A stretch of 64,000 nt of DNA from Nitrososphaerota archaeon (lineage in GTDB: Archaea; Thermoproteota; Nitrososphaeria; Nitrososphaerales; Nitrosopumilaceae), in contig JAGWHF010000005.1 of the NCBI GenBank assembly GCA_028866895.1, forward strand, positions 1 through 64,000, read 5' to 3'. Numbering within the stretch: position 1 is the stretch's first letter; the number at the start of each line of letters is the position of its first letter. Below are positions 1-8,321 of this stretch, piece by piece. The notes beneath the pieces are model-generated. The model did no database searches and was not told where the DNA came from. It worked only from the letters and a program-made list of their open reading frames with translations. The position numbers were made by a program, and so were the translations under genes.

Positions 1-107
1 TGGTACTTGTCAGCTATAGATCTGCCTGATAAATCGGATCGACAATTACGTCAAAAATCGAGGGTTTCTACACGGCTATCCCACATAACAGATCTTATTT
101 GTTTGAG

Positions 108-803
108 TCAATGATGTTGCGAGGAATCATCATCATAGTCATTATCATCATTTCCAGTGACTCCCTTAGAGCTTAAGCTTCCCTCCCATATCTGTACACG
201 TGCTCCGCAATTACATTTATCCTGTCCTGCCAGTATGATGTACTTGCCGTTAGGCGATATGGAAAAGGAAACGTTTGGCGTGCTAAAGAATTTTGTATCA
301 TCTATTGTCATATTGTAGATCGACTTCGCGTTTGAATATACCTCAATCAATGTCGGTATCTGTTGATTGTTTAGTACATAGTATTTGTGTGTAATCGTAT
401 CGGTATGAATATCTGGTTGCGACGCACTTGTTTCCGTGCTCAAGGTCCCATTTGCAAAATAGAAATACTCTTGAGAACCAGATATGATGAAATTTCCATT
501 GTCATCTATACTGGTTGATCCAAAGGAGCTGGTATGAGAATCGTTCAGATCAACCACCAGGTTATTCCACTGGTTGTAATTCCCTTCAAGCGCAATACCA
601 GTTGAACAGTCAGAACAATCATCATCAGCATTGTCTTCGGAGTTCCATGACGAGGATTGCTGTGAATCCGACTTCTGTAAACCAGTGTGATTTGCATCAT
701 TGCCGGAATCCGAGAATCCCATTGCCTGGGAGATGTCATGATTTACTCCAAATACAGCAATTAACAAAAGTCCTGCCAAGATGGACAAAGAGCGCAAAAT
801 CAT
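108..803 (-). CDS. Secreted acidic hypothetical protein
   Basis: A 231-residue protein of unknown function, probably exported. Residues 5-20 form one hydrophobic segment (SLSILAGLLLIAVFG) after a short positive N-terminus, which fits a signal peptide or N-terminal anchor. The next part is rich in Ser, Asn and Asp and carries a CSDC pair near residue 65. A second pair, CNC, lies near residue 200, and the protein ends in an Asp-rich tail. The middle has short hydrophobic strands, suggesting a beta-rich extracellular domain. On the minus strand a TATA-like AT stretch lies near 838-847. I do not recognise the family; Cys pairs could form disulfides or bind metal. Confidence 0.6.
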   Translation of the reverse strand: MILRSLSILAGLLLIAVFGVNHDISQAMGFSDSGNDANHTGLQKSDSQQSSSWNSEDNADDDCSDCSTGIALEGNYNQWNNLVVDLNDSHTSSFGSTSIDDNGNFIISGSQEYFYFANGTLSTETSASQPDIHTDTITHKYYVLNNQQIPTLIEVYSNAKSIYNMTIDDTKFFSTPNVSFSISPNGKYIILAGQDKCNCGARVQIWEGSLSSKGVTGNDDNDYDDDSSQHH

Positions 804-850
804 CTTTTCTTCAACACAAACCGTGTCAAAAGAATTGAATTTAAAACTCC

Positions 851-869
851 CTTACCGCCAGTAGGTAAG
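851..869. promoter_or_regulatory. Inverted repeat next to a TATA-like box
   Basis: CTTACC and GGTAAG are separated by 7 nt. The repeat lies just upstream of the AT-rich TATA-like stretch (838-847) that would serve the minus-strand secreted-protein gene, where an activator or repressor dimer could bind. The arms are short, so chance is possible. Confidence 0.25.
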
Positions 870-956
870 AATCCTCTATAAGATCATTACACAACAAAAT
901 AATACAACACGAAAACAATTTCTCTAAGGATAAACAGGATGAATATGACTCGTTAA

Positions 957-1322
957 TCAGAAGATTTCGGACGGAATTATAGGACTGCCGCCATTATTTA
1001 CCATTTCTTTAAAATTAAGTACAACAGAGAACATCTCCCTTCCTTCTTGAGTTAGCTTGTATAATTCGACATTGTCGATGGTAATACATTCAATATAATT
1101 TCTTTCTCTTAACCACTTTACATATCTGTCAAACGAAATCCAATTGACGCGCGAGGCAAAGTGAATATGTGTCTTTTTCAGCAAATTATTGTCCCAGAAT
1201 GCATCCGCCAGACGGCAAAGCACTTCTAGGCGAGGAACAAAAGATCTCTTCAAATCATAACACTCCGTAATTAACGTCCCAACATTATAAAAAATGATCA
1301 GGTACACCAGATATGGTTTCAC
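957..1322 (-). CDS. Winged-helix DNA-binding-like protein
   Basis: A protein of up to 121 residues. From about residue 32 it has the spacing of a small winged-helix domain: a first helix (RLEVLCRLADAF), a helix-turn-helix part (KKTHIHFASRVNWISFDRY), then KWLRERNYI and a wing ending in YKLTQEGREMF. The Y-x-LT-xx-G-R/x pattern is typical of archaeal predicted regulators of the COG3432 kind. The first 15 residues are hydrophobic and may be mis-assigned; GTG codons at 1322 and 1307 are both possible starts. The likely role is a transcriptional regulator; the target is unknown. Confidence 0.55.
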   Translation of the reverse strand: MKPYLVYLIIFYNVGTLITECYDLKRSFVPRLEVLCRLADAFWDNNLLKKTHIHFASRVNWISFDRYVKWLRERNYIECITIDNVELYKLTQEGREMFSVVLNFKEMVNNGGSPIIPSEIF

Positions 1323-1493
1323 GAGAACTGGTTAACCTATTTAACGTGCGAGAGAGATTTAATAAGGCATATCTTATCAGATCTGTCCAAAACGGTTGAG
1401 CATCAACAGAATTCAAGCATTTAACGGAAAATTCTGTCTTTCAACCTTCCCATCAGAATAACTTATGAGGAGTTTTATTGTAATTTTGCTGTC

Positions 1494-1877
1494 ATGAAGC
1501 ACACCTATTATTCGGATGGAGATATGAGAAAAATTGCATGGGTAATTGAAAATGACAGTACTAGCGTAAATCAAGCCAGAACCCACATCGAGGATTATTA
1601 TGACAAAATCACCACCGAGCAATCAAAGTTTGTCGCCCTGCATGTGGGCATATTCTGGGGAATTGGAAGATTCATAATAAAAAACGGAGACTCGGTCAAT
1701 GTGTTGATAGACCTAAAGTCCATGTTAGACCATCTTGTAGGAAGCAGGCCCTCAGCAGATCCGTTTGTAATCAACAGAACCCGATTCATCCAGCAGTTGA
1801 TAAGCCAGAGAAACCTCTTGGTCAGATACAGGCTAATAGGCCACCACGACAACAAAGCAACTAGCCTACTTTCTTAG
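1494..1877 (+). CDS. Conserved-looking hypothetical protein
   Basis: A 127-residue soluble protein with no motif I recognise. It looks mostly helical, with an aromatic segment (FVALHVGIFWGIGRFI) around residues 46-61 and a basic C-terminus. A TATA-like GTTTTATTG lies about 25 bp before the ATG, which supports a leaderless start. The last 12 nt overlap the 3' end of the convergent glycerate kinase gene. The codon pattern and clean start suggest a real gene; the function is unknown. Confidence 0.5.
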   Translation: MKHTYYSDGDMRKIAWVIENDSTSVNQARTHIEDYYDKITTEQSKFVALHVGIFWGIGRFIIKNGDSVNVLIDLKSMLDHLVGSRPSADPFVINRTRFIQQLISQRNLLVRYRLIGHHDNKATSLLS

Positions 1878-3149
1878 CACGATTCCAATGTCCATTAGAT
1901 TTGTGTGAGTATGACCGGTAAGGATTTCACCCCCATATTTCTTAAAAAAACGATTAGAATTATTTTTGCGCAGATACCTGTCCATGTCTTCCGAAGGCAT
2001 GTCAGAGGTCGCCAACGCACCGGCAGCTTTGGAGTTACCATCCTTCCCATCGGTGCCCACGCAAGCAACTACGATCTTCTTATTTCTCCCCTTTAACTCG
2101 CCTATCAAGTTCATAGCCAATTCTTGGTTTCTGCCACCTATACCATCACCTTTCACTACAACCGTGGTCTCCCCACCGAAAATCAGGCAAGTAGATTTGC
2201 GGCCATCAAAATTTGCAATGATCTTCTTTGCAGCGACCTCAGATTTGCCGCCCACAGACCAAAGTATTCTTGTCTTAAAACCAAGCTTCCTTGAGTACAC
2301 CGCCATTTCTTCAAGGCATTTTCGGTTGCTTGCAATGACAAAATTGTCAATCTTGGGCTTTTTTGGAGTTTCAGGTATTAACCCCTGCTCCCCCATACCA
2401 ATCCTCCGCAAGACCGATTTTGGCGCATGCGTGTTCAGATTATATTTTTTCAAGATATTTTTTGCATCAGAAAAAGTAGATCTATCACAGTAGGTGGTTC
2501 CTGAGGCTATTACAGAAAGATCGTCACCTATCACATCAGACATGACAAGAGAAACTGCATTGCAGGGAAGCAATTCGAGTAATCTTCCTCCTTTTATTTT
2601 TGAGAGATGTTTCCTTACACAGTTTATTTCCCTTATGTTTGCACCGGATCGTAGCAGCTGTCTTGTTACAGCCTGTTTTTCTCTGAGTGAAATGCCTTCA
2701 GGCATTGAGATCAGCGAGGATGCTCCACCAGAAATTAGGAATATGACAAAATCTGTTCGCCCTAACGACTTGAGAAATTTGCAAATCCTCTTTGCGGCAA
2801 TAACACTTTTCCCATTTGGTACAGGATGGCTCGAGAAAAGTACCTCGATTTTTTTGGAACTCGAAGATGGCTTCGTTCCGCATGGTACGACTACTATTCC
2901 GCCGTTTACGCTGGTGGTTGACATCACAACCCTAGTCATCAAATCTGCGGATTTGCCTACAGCAACAACGTAGACACCTGAATAGCCCTTAAGCACTATC
3001 CTTTTTCTTCCTACCAACAAATGATCCGACCTGATAACTCTATCAAGGAATTTCCCCGGCAGTGAAGCATCAAGTCCCCTCCCAATTATCGATAATGCCA
3101 ACTTTTTGTCCTGCCTATTTGCAATTTCGTCAAAATTTTGGATAATCAT
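1866..3149 (-). CDS. gck: Glycerate 2-kinase (MOFRL family)
   Basis: Predicted to phosphorylate D-glycerate with ATP to 2-phosphoglycerate, feeding lower glycolysis/gluconeogenesis in the cytosol. The 427 residues match the usual size of the GckA/TtuD family. Visible family features are VVAVGKSADLM near residue 60, FLISGGASSL near residue 135, a GGETTV segment near 325, and a C-terminal MOFRL domain with CVGTDGKDGNSKAAGA and LTGHTHTNLMDI. The start is an ATG with an AT-rich stretch upstream. ppdK and tpiA elsewhere in the window belong to the same part of metabolism. Substrate choice (glycerate versus hydroxypyruvate-related compounds) is inferred from the family. Confidence 0.88.
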   Translation of the reverse strand: MIIQNFDEIANRQDKKLALSIIGRGLDASLPGKFLDRVIRSDHLLVGRKRIVLKGYSGVYVVAVGKSADLMTRVVMSTTSVNGGIVVVPCGTKPSSSSKKIEVLFSSHPVPNGKSVIAAKRICKFLKSLGRTDFVIFLISGGASSLISMPEGISLREKQAVTRQLLRSGANIREINCVRKHLSKIKGGRLLELLPCNAVSLVMSDVIGDDLSVIASGTTYCDRSTFSDAKNILKKYNLNTHAPKSVLRRIGMGEQGLIPETPKKPKIDNFVIASNRKCLEEMAVYSRKLGFKTRILWSVGGKSEVAAKKIIANFDGRKSTCLIFGGETTVVVKGDGIGGRNQELAMNLIGELKGRNKKIVVACVGTDGKDGNSKAAGALATSDMPSEDMDRYLRKNNSNRFFKKYGGEILTGHTHTNLMDIGIVLRK

Positions 3150-3249
3150 AACTTGTATTCAAATAATTGTAGAAAATTTGTTAATTTTTTCGTCCTTTTT
3201 AATCTTGACGAACTTGATCCATCCAATAAGAGTGCCTCATTTATCACAG

Positions 3250-3260
3250 ATTTTTATATA
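3250..3260 (+). promoter_or_regulatory. TATA box of the repeat-bearing secreted protein
   Basis: TTTTTATATATG lies with its centre about 28 bp before the ATG at 3282. It predicts a leaderless or near-leaderless transcript and supports that start. Confidence 0.5.
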
Positions 3261-3281
3261 TGCTGTACAAAATGATAAGAT

Positions 3282-4058
3282 ATGAAAGGTATCAATTTTG
3301 ACACTAATAATAAATTCTGCCTATGCCTCATGCTGATCTCCGTTATTGCTGTAACAATCATTCCGGCATATGCTGCTCAGATAGTGAAGCCCACAAGTGG
3401 CGGTACAATTGATGTCGGGTTTGCTACTGATCCTGCCAACCCCACCCCTGGAGGACAGACCAATTTTGATATAAGTTTCATCAACAAATCTACACATGCG
3501 GTTCAAGAACATATTGATTACAAGATTGCAGTGATGGAGGGAAGCAACCAGATATGCGGGACCTCAATACTACACACCGCAGAAGGCTCTATTACTTTCC
3601 CTTGCCAACTCCCTGACGCTGCAAAGTATCTCGTCAAAATAGAGGTGGACGGCATACTCTTCCAGCCCATTCCTCCGGAAACTGCCACGTTTACTGTAGA
3701 TCTAACCGGTGGCACCGGAGGAGCCAATCCGTCTAATACAAACCCATCCAACAACAACACAAGTCCATCCAACAACACTCAGGTTTCAGTCATCCCTTCA
3801 TGGGTAAAGACAACTGCTGGCTGGTGGTCCAAGGGACAGGTGGGAGACCAGGATTTTGTGAAGGGCATACAATATATGATTCAGAAAGGGATCATGCAGA
3901 TTCCATCACAGACCAGTTCCAATGCAGCATCCACAGCAAAAGCAATACCCTCATGGGTTAAAACAACAGCCGGTTGGTGGTCCAGCGGCCAAGTAGGAGA
4001 CCAGGATTTTGTGAAGGGCATACAGTGGCTAATATCCAATGGGATAATATCGGTTTAA
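3282..4058 (+). CDS. Secreted protein with two WVKTTAGWW repeats
   Basis: A 258-residue exported protein. Residues 12-31 are a signal peptide (LMLISVIAVTIIPAYAA). Residues 32-142 form a beta-rich domain with two Cys that could pair. Residues 145-168 are a Pro/Ser/Asn linker. Two nearly identical 36-residue repeats follow, at about 171-206 and 222-257. Each begins IPSWVKTTAGWWS and continues GQVGDQDFVKGIQ, ending in an isoleucine-rich hydrophobic stretch. I recall this repeat from many secreted thaumarchaeal proteins, where its function is unknown; Trp/Gly-rich folding suggests a cell-surface or ligand-binding module. The gene stands alone. Confidence 0.75.
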   Translation: MKGINFDTNNKFCLCLMLISVIAVTIIPAYAAQIVKPTSGGTIDVGFATDPANPTPGGQTNFDISFINKSTHAVQEHIDYKIAVMEGSNQICGTSILHTAEGSITFPCQLPDAAKYLVKIEVDGILFQPIPPETATFTVDLTGGTGGANPSNTNPSNNNTSPSNNTQVSVIPSWVKTTAGWWSKGQVGDQDFVKGIQYMIQKGIMQIPSQTSSNAASTAKAIPSWVKTTAGWWSSGQVGDQDFVKGIQWLISNGIISV

Positions 4059-4132
4059 CATCACGATGATTCTTTACTATCATGCATCCCGTTACGCAAA
4101 GCTTAAGCGATCATACGCGGTAGGACTATGAG

Positions 4133-4675
4133 ATGTCAGGTAGTCCAGACCTAAGAGACAAGGTAGATGAGAGCCGAGGATTTTTCAAAAAACTACAGCT
4201 TGCAGTCCCAGGCCTTCGAGAATACAGAAGACTGGAAGACATACGGGCCGCCGATGAGTTGCTGCGTAAACAGGTATTTGACAAACTTGACGACGCAAAA
4301 AACAAACTTGAAACACTAAGAAAGATGATGGCTGACAAAGGAGATTTCGGAAACCTCACCATCACAGGTTCGCTCATCTCACAATTGCAACAGATTTCAG
4401 GCGAGGTATTTCATGCCCAGCAAGGGTCTGCGGGCATTTCTCCCAATATAAGAATCGGAGAGGATGTTCTAAACAAGCTTTACGAATATGACTTCAAATT
4501 TGTCAATAGTGCAGAAGTCATATCATCCACCGTTAACTCATCCATTACGGATTATTCTGCAGGCAGTACAACAGCACAAGCAATAGGTTTGAAGGTCAGT
4601 CCCCTGATTGAAGAGTTCAGACAGGCTTGGCAAGCACGTTTAGAATCTGTAGAAAACATACTGGTCACAAAGTAG
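4133..4675 (+). CDS. Helical hypothetical protein, first gene of the SPFH cassette
   Basis: A 180-residue soluble protein rich in Lys, Glu and Leu. Residues 8-80 are likely long helices, possibly coiled coil, around RRLEDIRAADELLRKQ. No signal peptide or metal motif is visible and I do not recognise the family. It lies 45 bp upstream of the SPFH/zinc-ribbon gene on the same strand, so it is probably part of the same transcript and may act with it. Confidence 0.6.
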   Translation: MSGSPDLRDKVDESRGFFKKLQLAVPGLREYRRLEDIRAADELLRKQVFDKLDDAKNKLETLRKMMADKGDFGNLTITGSLISQLQQISGEVFHAQQGSAGISPNIRIGEDVLNKLYEYDFKFVNSAEVISSTVNSSITDYSAGSTTAQAIGLKVSPLIEEFRQAWQARLESVENILVTK

Positions 4676-4720
4676 GAAGATAGAAATGATAATAAGAAGA
4701 AAAGGAGAAAAATAACAGGT

Positions 4721-5806
4721 ATGTTTGGACACAAAAAAGACCCTAATTTTGGAGGGGGTAGTGCCATAGGGTCCACCACCATAGAGTGGGATTCACAATA
4801 CAAAGAAGGTAACATAATGTGGAAGGTCCCACGCCTCATCAGATTAAATGACAACATAGTCGTCAGGGAAGATGAGATCGCGGTATTTTTCAGGGATGGA
4901 AAGGTGCTAACATATTTTGACAAACCGAACAGATATGCCCTTACAGATTTTAACGCGCCCATAGTTGGCGGACTCTTAAAATTCTTCACCGGAGTCCAGC
5001 AGGCGGCTGAGGTCTATTACTTACAGAACAGATACATCGATGGAAAATTCGGTTCAACCGAGCCCTACCAGTTTGTGGATCCAGTATTTGGGATAGTCAA
5101 CCTCAGAATCTTTGGAGAATACAGGTGGAAAATCTCCCAACCAGAAAACTTTGTCAACCAATTTGTCGGGACCTTCGCAGTACAAACCTCAGACGAGATA
5201 GAATCTAGGTTAAAGGAACAGATGGTGCTACTAGTCTTCAACGCATTAGGCAAGATGAAAGAAAACGGGCTCAAAGTGACCGATTTGGCAGCAAATCTTC
5301 AAAACATAGAGCAGATGGTCCTTGCCAATTCCACCTCTAACTTTGGTCAATATGGGATTGAAATTAACAAGGTTTCAGGCATTACCATCAGTTTACCTGA
5401 GGAGGTACAGAAGGCAATAGACACTAGATCACAAATGTCGGTCCTCGGAGTCAACTATCTGCAATACCAGGCCGGCCAAGCCATGACAGATGCCGCCAAG
5501 AACCCCGGTGGAGTAGCAGGCCTTGGAGCAGGACTAGGAGTAGGACTTGGAGCCGGCACCGGCATAGGGTACGTGATGGCCGGACAGATGGCCCAAGGCA
5601 TGTATCAGCCCCCGATGAAGCAATGCACCAAGTGCGGCATGATGATGCCAGTTTCCAATAACTTTTGTCCGAACTGCGGTTCAGGCCAGCAGCAGATCCA
5701 ACAACCAAAACCGCAGGAGGGTATTTTATGCCCGCAATGCGGAGCTCACATTACAAGCGATTCAAAATTCTGCTCAAACTGTGGCAGGCAGATAAAGACA
5801 GCATAG
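4721..5806 (+). CDS. SPFH-domain protein with C-terminal zinc ribbons
   Basis: A 361-residue protein resembling the SPFH-type family often annotated as virion core protein-like (YdjI-like). Residues 20-250 contain the SPFH-like part, including FRDGKVLTYFDKPNRY and a long helical segment (SRLKEQMVLLVFNAL). A Gly-rich stretch near residues 264-285 follows, then two zinc ribbons at about 302-325 and 334-357. The ribbons have CTKCG...CPNCG and CPQCG...CSNCG. No transmembrane segment is obvious. SPFH proteins typically form large membrane-associated oligomers; the role here is inferred. It lies between the helical protein and a second zinc-ribbon protein, spaced 9 bp from the latter. Confidence 0.75.
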   Translation: MFGHKKDPNFGGGSAIGSTTIEWDSQYKEGNIMWKVPRLIRLNDNIVVREDEIAVFFRDGKVLTYFDKPNRYALTDFNAPIVGGLLKFFTGVQQAAEVYYLQNRYIDGKFGSTEPYQFVDPVFGIVNLRIFGEYRWKISQPENFVNQFVGTFAVQTSDEIESRLKEQMVLLVFNALGKMKENGLKVTDLAANLQNIEQMVLANSTSNFGQYGIEINKVSGITISLPEEVQKAIDTRSQMSVLGVNYLQYQAGQAMTDAAKNPGGVAGLGAGLGVGLGAGTGIGYVMAGQMAQGMYQPPMKQCTKCGMMMPVSNNFCPNCGSGQQQIQQPKPQEGILCPQCGAHITSDSKFCSNCGRQIKTA

Positions 5807-5815
5807 GAGATTGGA

Positions 5816-6823
5816 ATGTTTTGTGTTAAATGCGGCTCTCAAATTCCAGACGATGCAGCTTATTGCTTCAAATGCGGAACCAAGCAGACGTTGCAACCTG
5901 CCAAACAAACCCAAGATACAAAGCAGGTGATCGAACAATCTACTGACGTCAAGGAGATAAAATGTCCCAGTTGTGGTGCCCCGATATCTCCAAAATTTGG
6001 CGAGATGGTAATTACCTGCGAATATTGTGGTAGCAGTGTTACCCTTGAAAACACAGGCTGGAAGAACATCGAGAAGCACACTATGCTTCCAATTGTCATA
6101 GCTGACAAGGATGACATAGTAGCAAGGCTACGAAAAATGATGGACAGGGGCCTCCTCCACAGACACCTCCAAGAAAAATCAACACTTGAGGAGATTACCC
6201 TAAGCATGATCCCATATTGGATAATTCCAGTCACAGCTAGGACCAATATTGTTGCAACAGACATAGGAGCCGAGGTAGGCAGCATCGCCACGACTGCCGC
6301 CTTGTTTGGAGTGATGGGAGGAGCAATGGGAGGTTTTGATTCAAGAGATAGTGGATTTGGAGGTGGTATGATGGACGGAGTGCTCATGGGTAGCGTGCTA
6401 GGCGGTGGGATGATGGGACCTGCAAATACCAAAAAGGCATACACCATAGATTCCAACTACAATTGCCCAGTCATTGCCCTAAAGGCACTCACGTTATACC
6501 AGCCGCGTGACTATGAGTTTGCATTGGATGGCAGGATTGATTTTGATCCCAAAAAGATTCCAAAATCAATCAAGATTCTCAATGGAGACATTAATGAAGA
6601 TGCGGCCAAGAACCAAGCCAAGGGAATAGCAGATACGTTGCAGACACAAAAAGCACATTCGCAATATCACATGATACAACAGATACAGACTGAGGAAGAT
6701 GTTTCAGGTGGCGAATTGCTACACGCCCCCATTTGGTTTGCAAAATACGATCACAAAGGAAAGAAGATCATCCTAGTAGTAGATGCCAATTCAGGTGCTG
6801 CAATCAACAGTATCGGACTATAA
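5816..6823 (+). CDS. Double zinc-ribbon protein with Gly/Met-rich core
   Basis: A 335-residue protein of unknown function. An N-terminal zinc ribbon (CVKCGS...CFKCG, residues 3-22) and a second one (CPSCG...CEYCG, about 49-72) precede a domain with several hydrophobic strands. Residues 155-205 are Gly/Ala/Met-rich (GVMGGAMGG, GGGMMDG) and could insert in a membrane or form a flexible linker. The C-terminal third is a globular domain ending with IILVVDANSGAAI. It follows the SPFH gene by 9 bp, so the two are very likely translated from one mRNA and may form a zinc-ribbon scaffold together. Its stop abuts the convergent gene without a gap. Confidence 0.65.
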   Translation: MFCVKCGSQIPDDAAYCFKCGTKQTLQPAKQTQDTKQVIEQSTDVKEIKCPSCGAPISPKFGEMVITCEYCGSSVTLENTGWKNIEKHTMLPIVIADKDDIVARLRKMMDRGLLHRHLQEKSTLEEITLSMIPYWIIPVTARTNIVATDIGAEVGSIATTAALFGVMGGAMGGFDSRDSGFGGGMMDGVLMGSVLGGGMMGPANTKKAYTIDSNYNCPVIALKALTLYQPRDYEFALDGRIDFDPKKIPKSIKILNGDINEDAAKNQAKGIADTLQTQKAHSQYHMIQQIQTEEDVSGGELLHAPIWFAKYDHKGKKIILVVDANSGAAINSIGL

Positions 6824-7129
6824 CTAATTTTTGAGGAAATATGTTTTGACAGATTCTAGTGCGTCACGTACTGGATCAACATGGCCAAACTCATCCATGG
6901 TAAGGTCATGGGCTTCCAATATCTTTCTCTTGTTATCCGGCTCATCCTTGAGAAATACTATCATATCTTCCAGCCTGGCAGCCAGTTTTAGCTGGTCCTC
7001 AGAATCCACGTTTTTTAGAGCGTCAACATCTTCTGGAGTAAGCACATCACCATGAGGTTGGGCTTTTGAAAGGACTCGTATCATCGAATCGATTTTAGAG
7101 ATTGTGTCGTCGGCGCTCTTGGCCTTCAT
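6824..7129 (-). CDS. Small helical hypothetical protein
   Basis: A 101-residue protein, acidic and almost certainly all helical (KSADDTISKIDSMIRVLSK, LKLAARLEDMIVFLKD). No catalytic or metal motif is visible. It starts with ATG on the minus strand and ends exactly where the convergent zinc-ribbon gene ends. I do not recognise the family. Length, clean start and lack of stops over 300 nt support a real gene. Confidence 0.5.
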   Translation of the reverse strand: MKAKSADDTISKIDSMIRVLSKAQPHGDVLTPEDVDALKNVDSEDQLKLAARLEDMIVFLKDEPDNKRKILEAHDLTMDEFGHVDPVRDALESVKTYFLKN

Positions 7130-7275
7130 TTTCTCATTATCCTGTAGTTTTTAGCTATAAAAATCCATTCTTTCCTTTCATGACCTTCAAATCAGATTAA
7201 AAAAATCCTGCCTTGCCTCAGACCTACAAAATACGGAGCAAATAGTATAATAATAATTAGAAATCTTATGGTTTT

Positions 7276-8220
7276 ATGAACACAGTAAGAATCCCGAAAA
7301 CAATCAACTTTGGCAAAGATGCGCTATCCGAAACACAATATCCAAAAAATGCACTGGTTGTAACCACTGCCCCTCCCGAGGTCTCAAAGAAATGGCTTAC
7401 AAGGATGAAGATTACAGATTATATGCTTTATGATAAGGTTGAACCAGAGCCCTCTATTGAAACAGTCAACAAGGTAATTGGAGAGTTCAAACCAAAAAAT
7501 CCATCCGCCATAATCGGTCTTGGCGGAGGCAGTTCCCTAGATGTTGCAAAATATGCAAGCGCGGAAATGAAAATACCAAAGATTCTGATCCCTACCACCT
7601 TTGGCACGGGAGCAGAGATGACCACCTATTGTGTCCTAAAGTTTGATGGTAAGAAGAAGCTTTTGCAGGACGAGCGTTTTCTTGCCGACGTAGCAGTAAT
7701 CGATTCTTACTTTATGGAGGGCACGCCTGAGGCAATTGTTAAGAACTCAGTCTGCGATGCCTGCGCCCAAGCAACCGAGGGCTATGACAGTAAAAGAGGA
7801 AATGAATTTACAAAAATGCTATGCAAATCTGCCTTTGACGTACTCTATGACGCCATAATGAACAACAAGCCTGAAAACTACCCCTTTGGTTCTATGCTCT
7901 CCGGGATAGGTTTCGGCAATGCGTCCACCACCCTGGGACATGCGCTCTCATACGTTTTCTCCAACGAAGGAGTCCCCCACGGGTACTCTCTCTCGTCATG
8001 CACCACCGTAGCACACAGGTTTAACAAATCGGTCTTTTACGACAAGTTCAAAGAGGTGATAGAGAAGCTGAAATTCGACAAACTTAGCCTCAAGGCTCCA
8101 ATTGACCAAGCTGCAGAAGTAGTCATGACGGATAGAGGTCACTTAGATCCAAACCCCATACCTGTGACAAAAGAGGATGTCATGGGCCTACTAAAAGACA
8201 TAGTTGACGGCAGGCTGTAA
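7276..8220 (+). CDS. Iron-type alcohol dehydrogenase family protein
   Basis: An NAD(P)-dependent alcohol/semialdehyde dehydrogenase of the iron-containing ADH family. The 314 residues are shorter than the usual 380 or so. The GGGSSLD nucleotide-binding motif is near residue 82, followed by PTTFGTGAEMT. The metal-site segments are VCDACAQATEGY, TTLGHALSY and VPHGYS. They retain one Asp and two His, but the His normally four residues after the Asp is Gln. In autotrophic thaumarchaea I recall a member of this family acting as malonic semialdehyde reductase in the 3-hydroxypropionate/4-hydroxybutyrate cycle. That role fits the mutase genes in this window but is an inference. Confidence 0.75.
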   Translation: MNTVRIPKTINFGKDALSETQYPKNALVVTTAPPEVSKKWLTRMKITDYMLYDKVEPEPSIETVNKVIGEFKPKNPSAIIGLGGGSSLDVAKYASAEMKIPKILIPTTFGTGAEMTTYCVLKFDGKKKLLQDERFLADVAVIDSYFMEGTPEAIVKNSVCDACAQATEGYDSKRGNEFTKMLCKSAFDVLYDAIMNNKPENYPFGSMLSGIGFGNASTTLGHALSYVFSNEGVPHGYSLSSCTTVAHRFNKSVFYDKFKEVIEKLKFDKLSLKAPIDQAAEVVMTDRGHLDPNPIPVTKEDVMGLLKDIVDGRL

Positions 8221-8321
8221 TAACAAAGTAACATCCATACTGACTGGTAGCCCGAAATGCGGTTGCCTTACCTTGTTGATCAACCTTTTATGTAAGAAGG
8301 GACAAAATACTCAAAGTTCCA

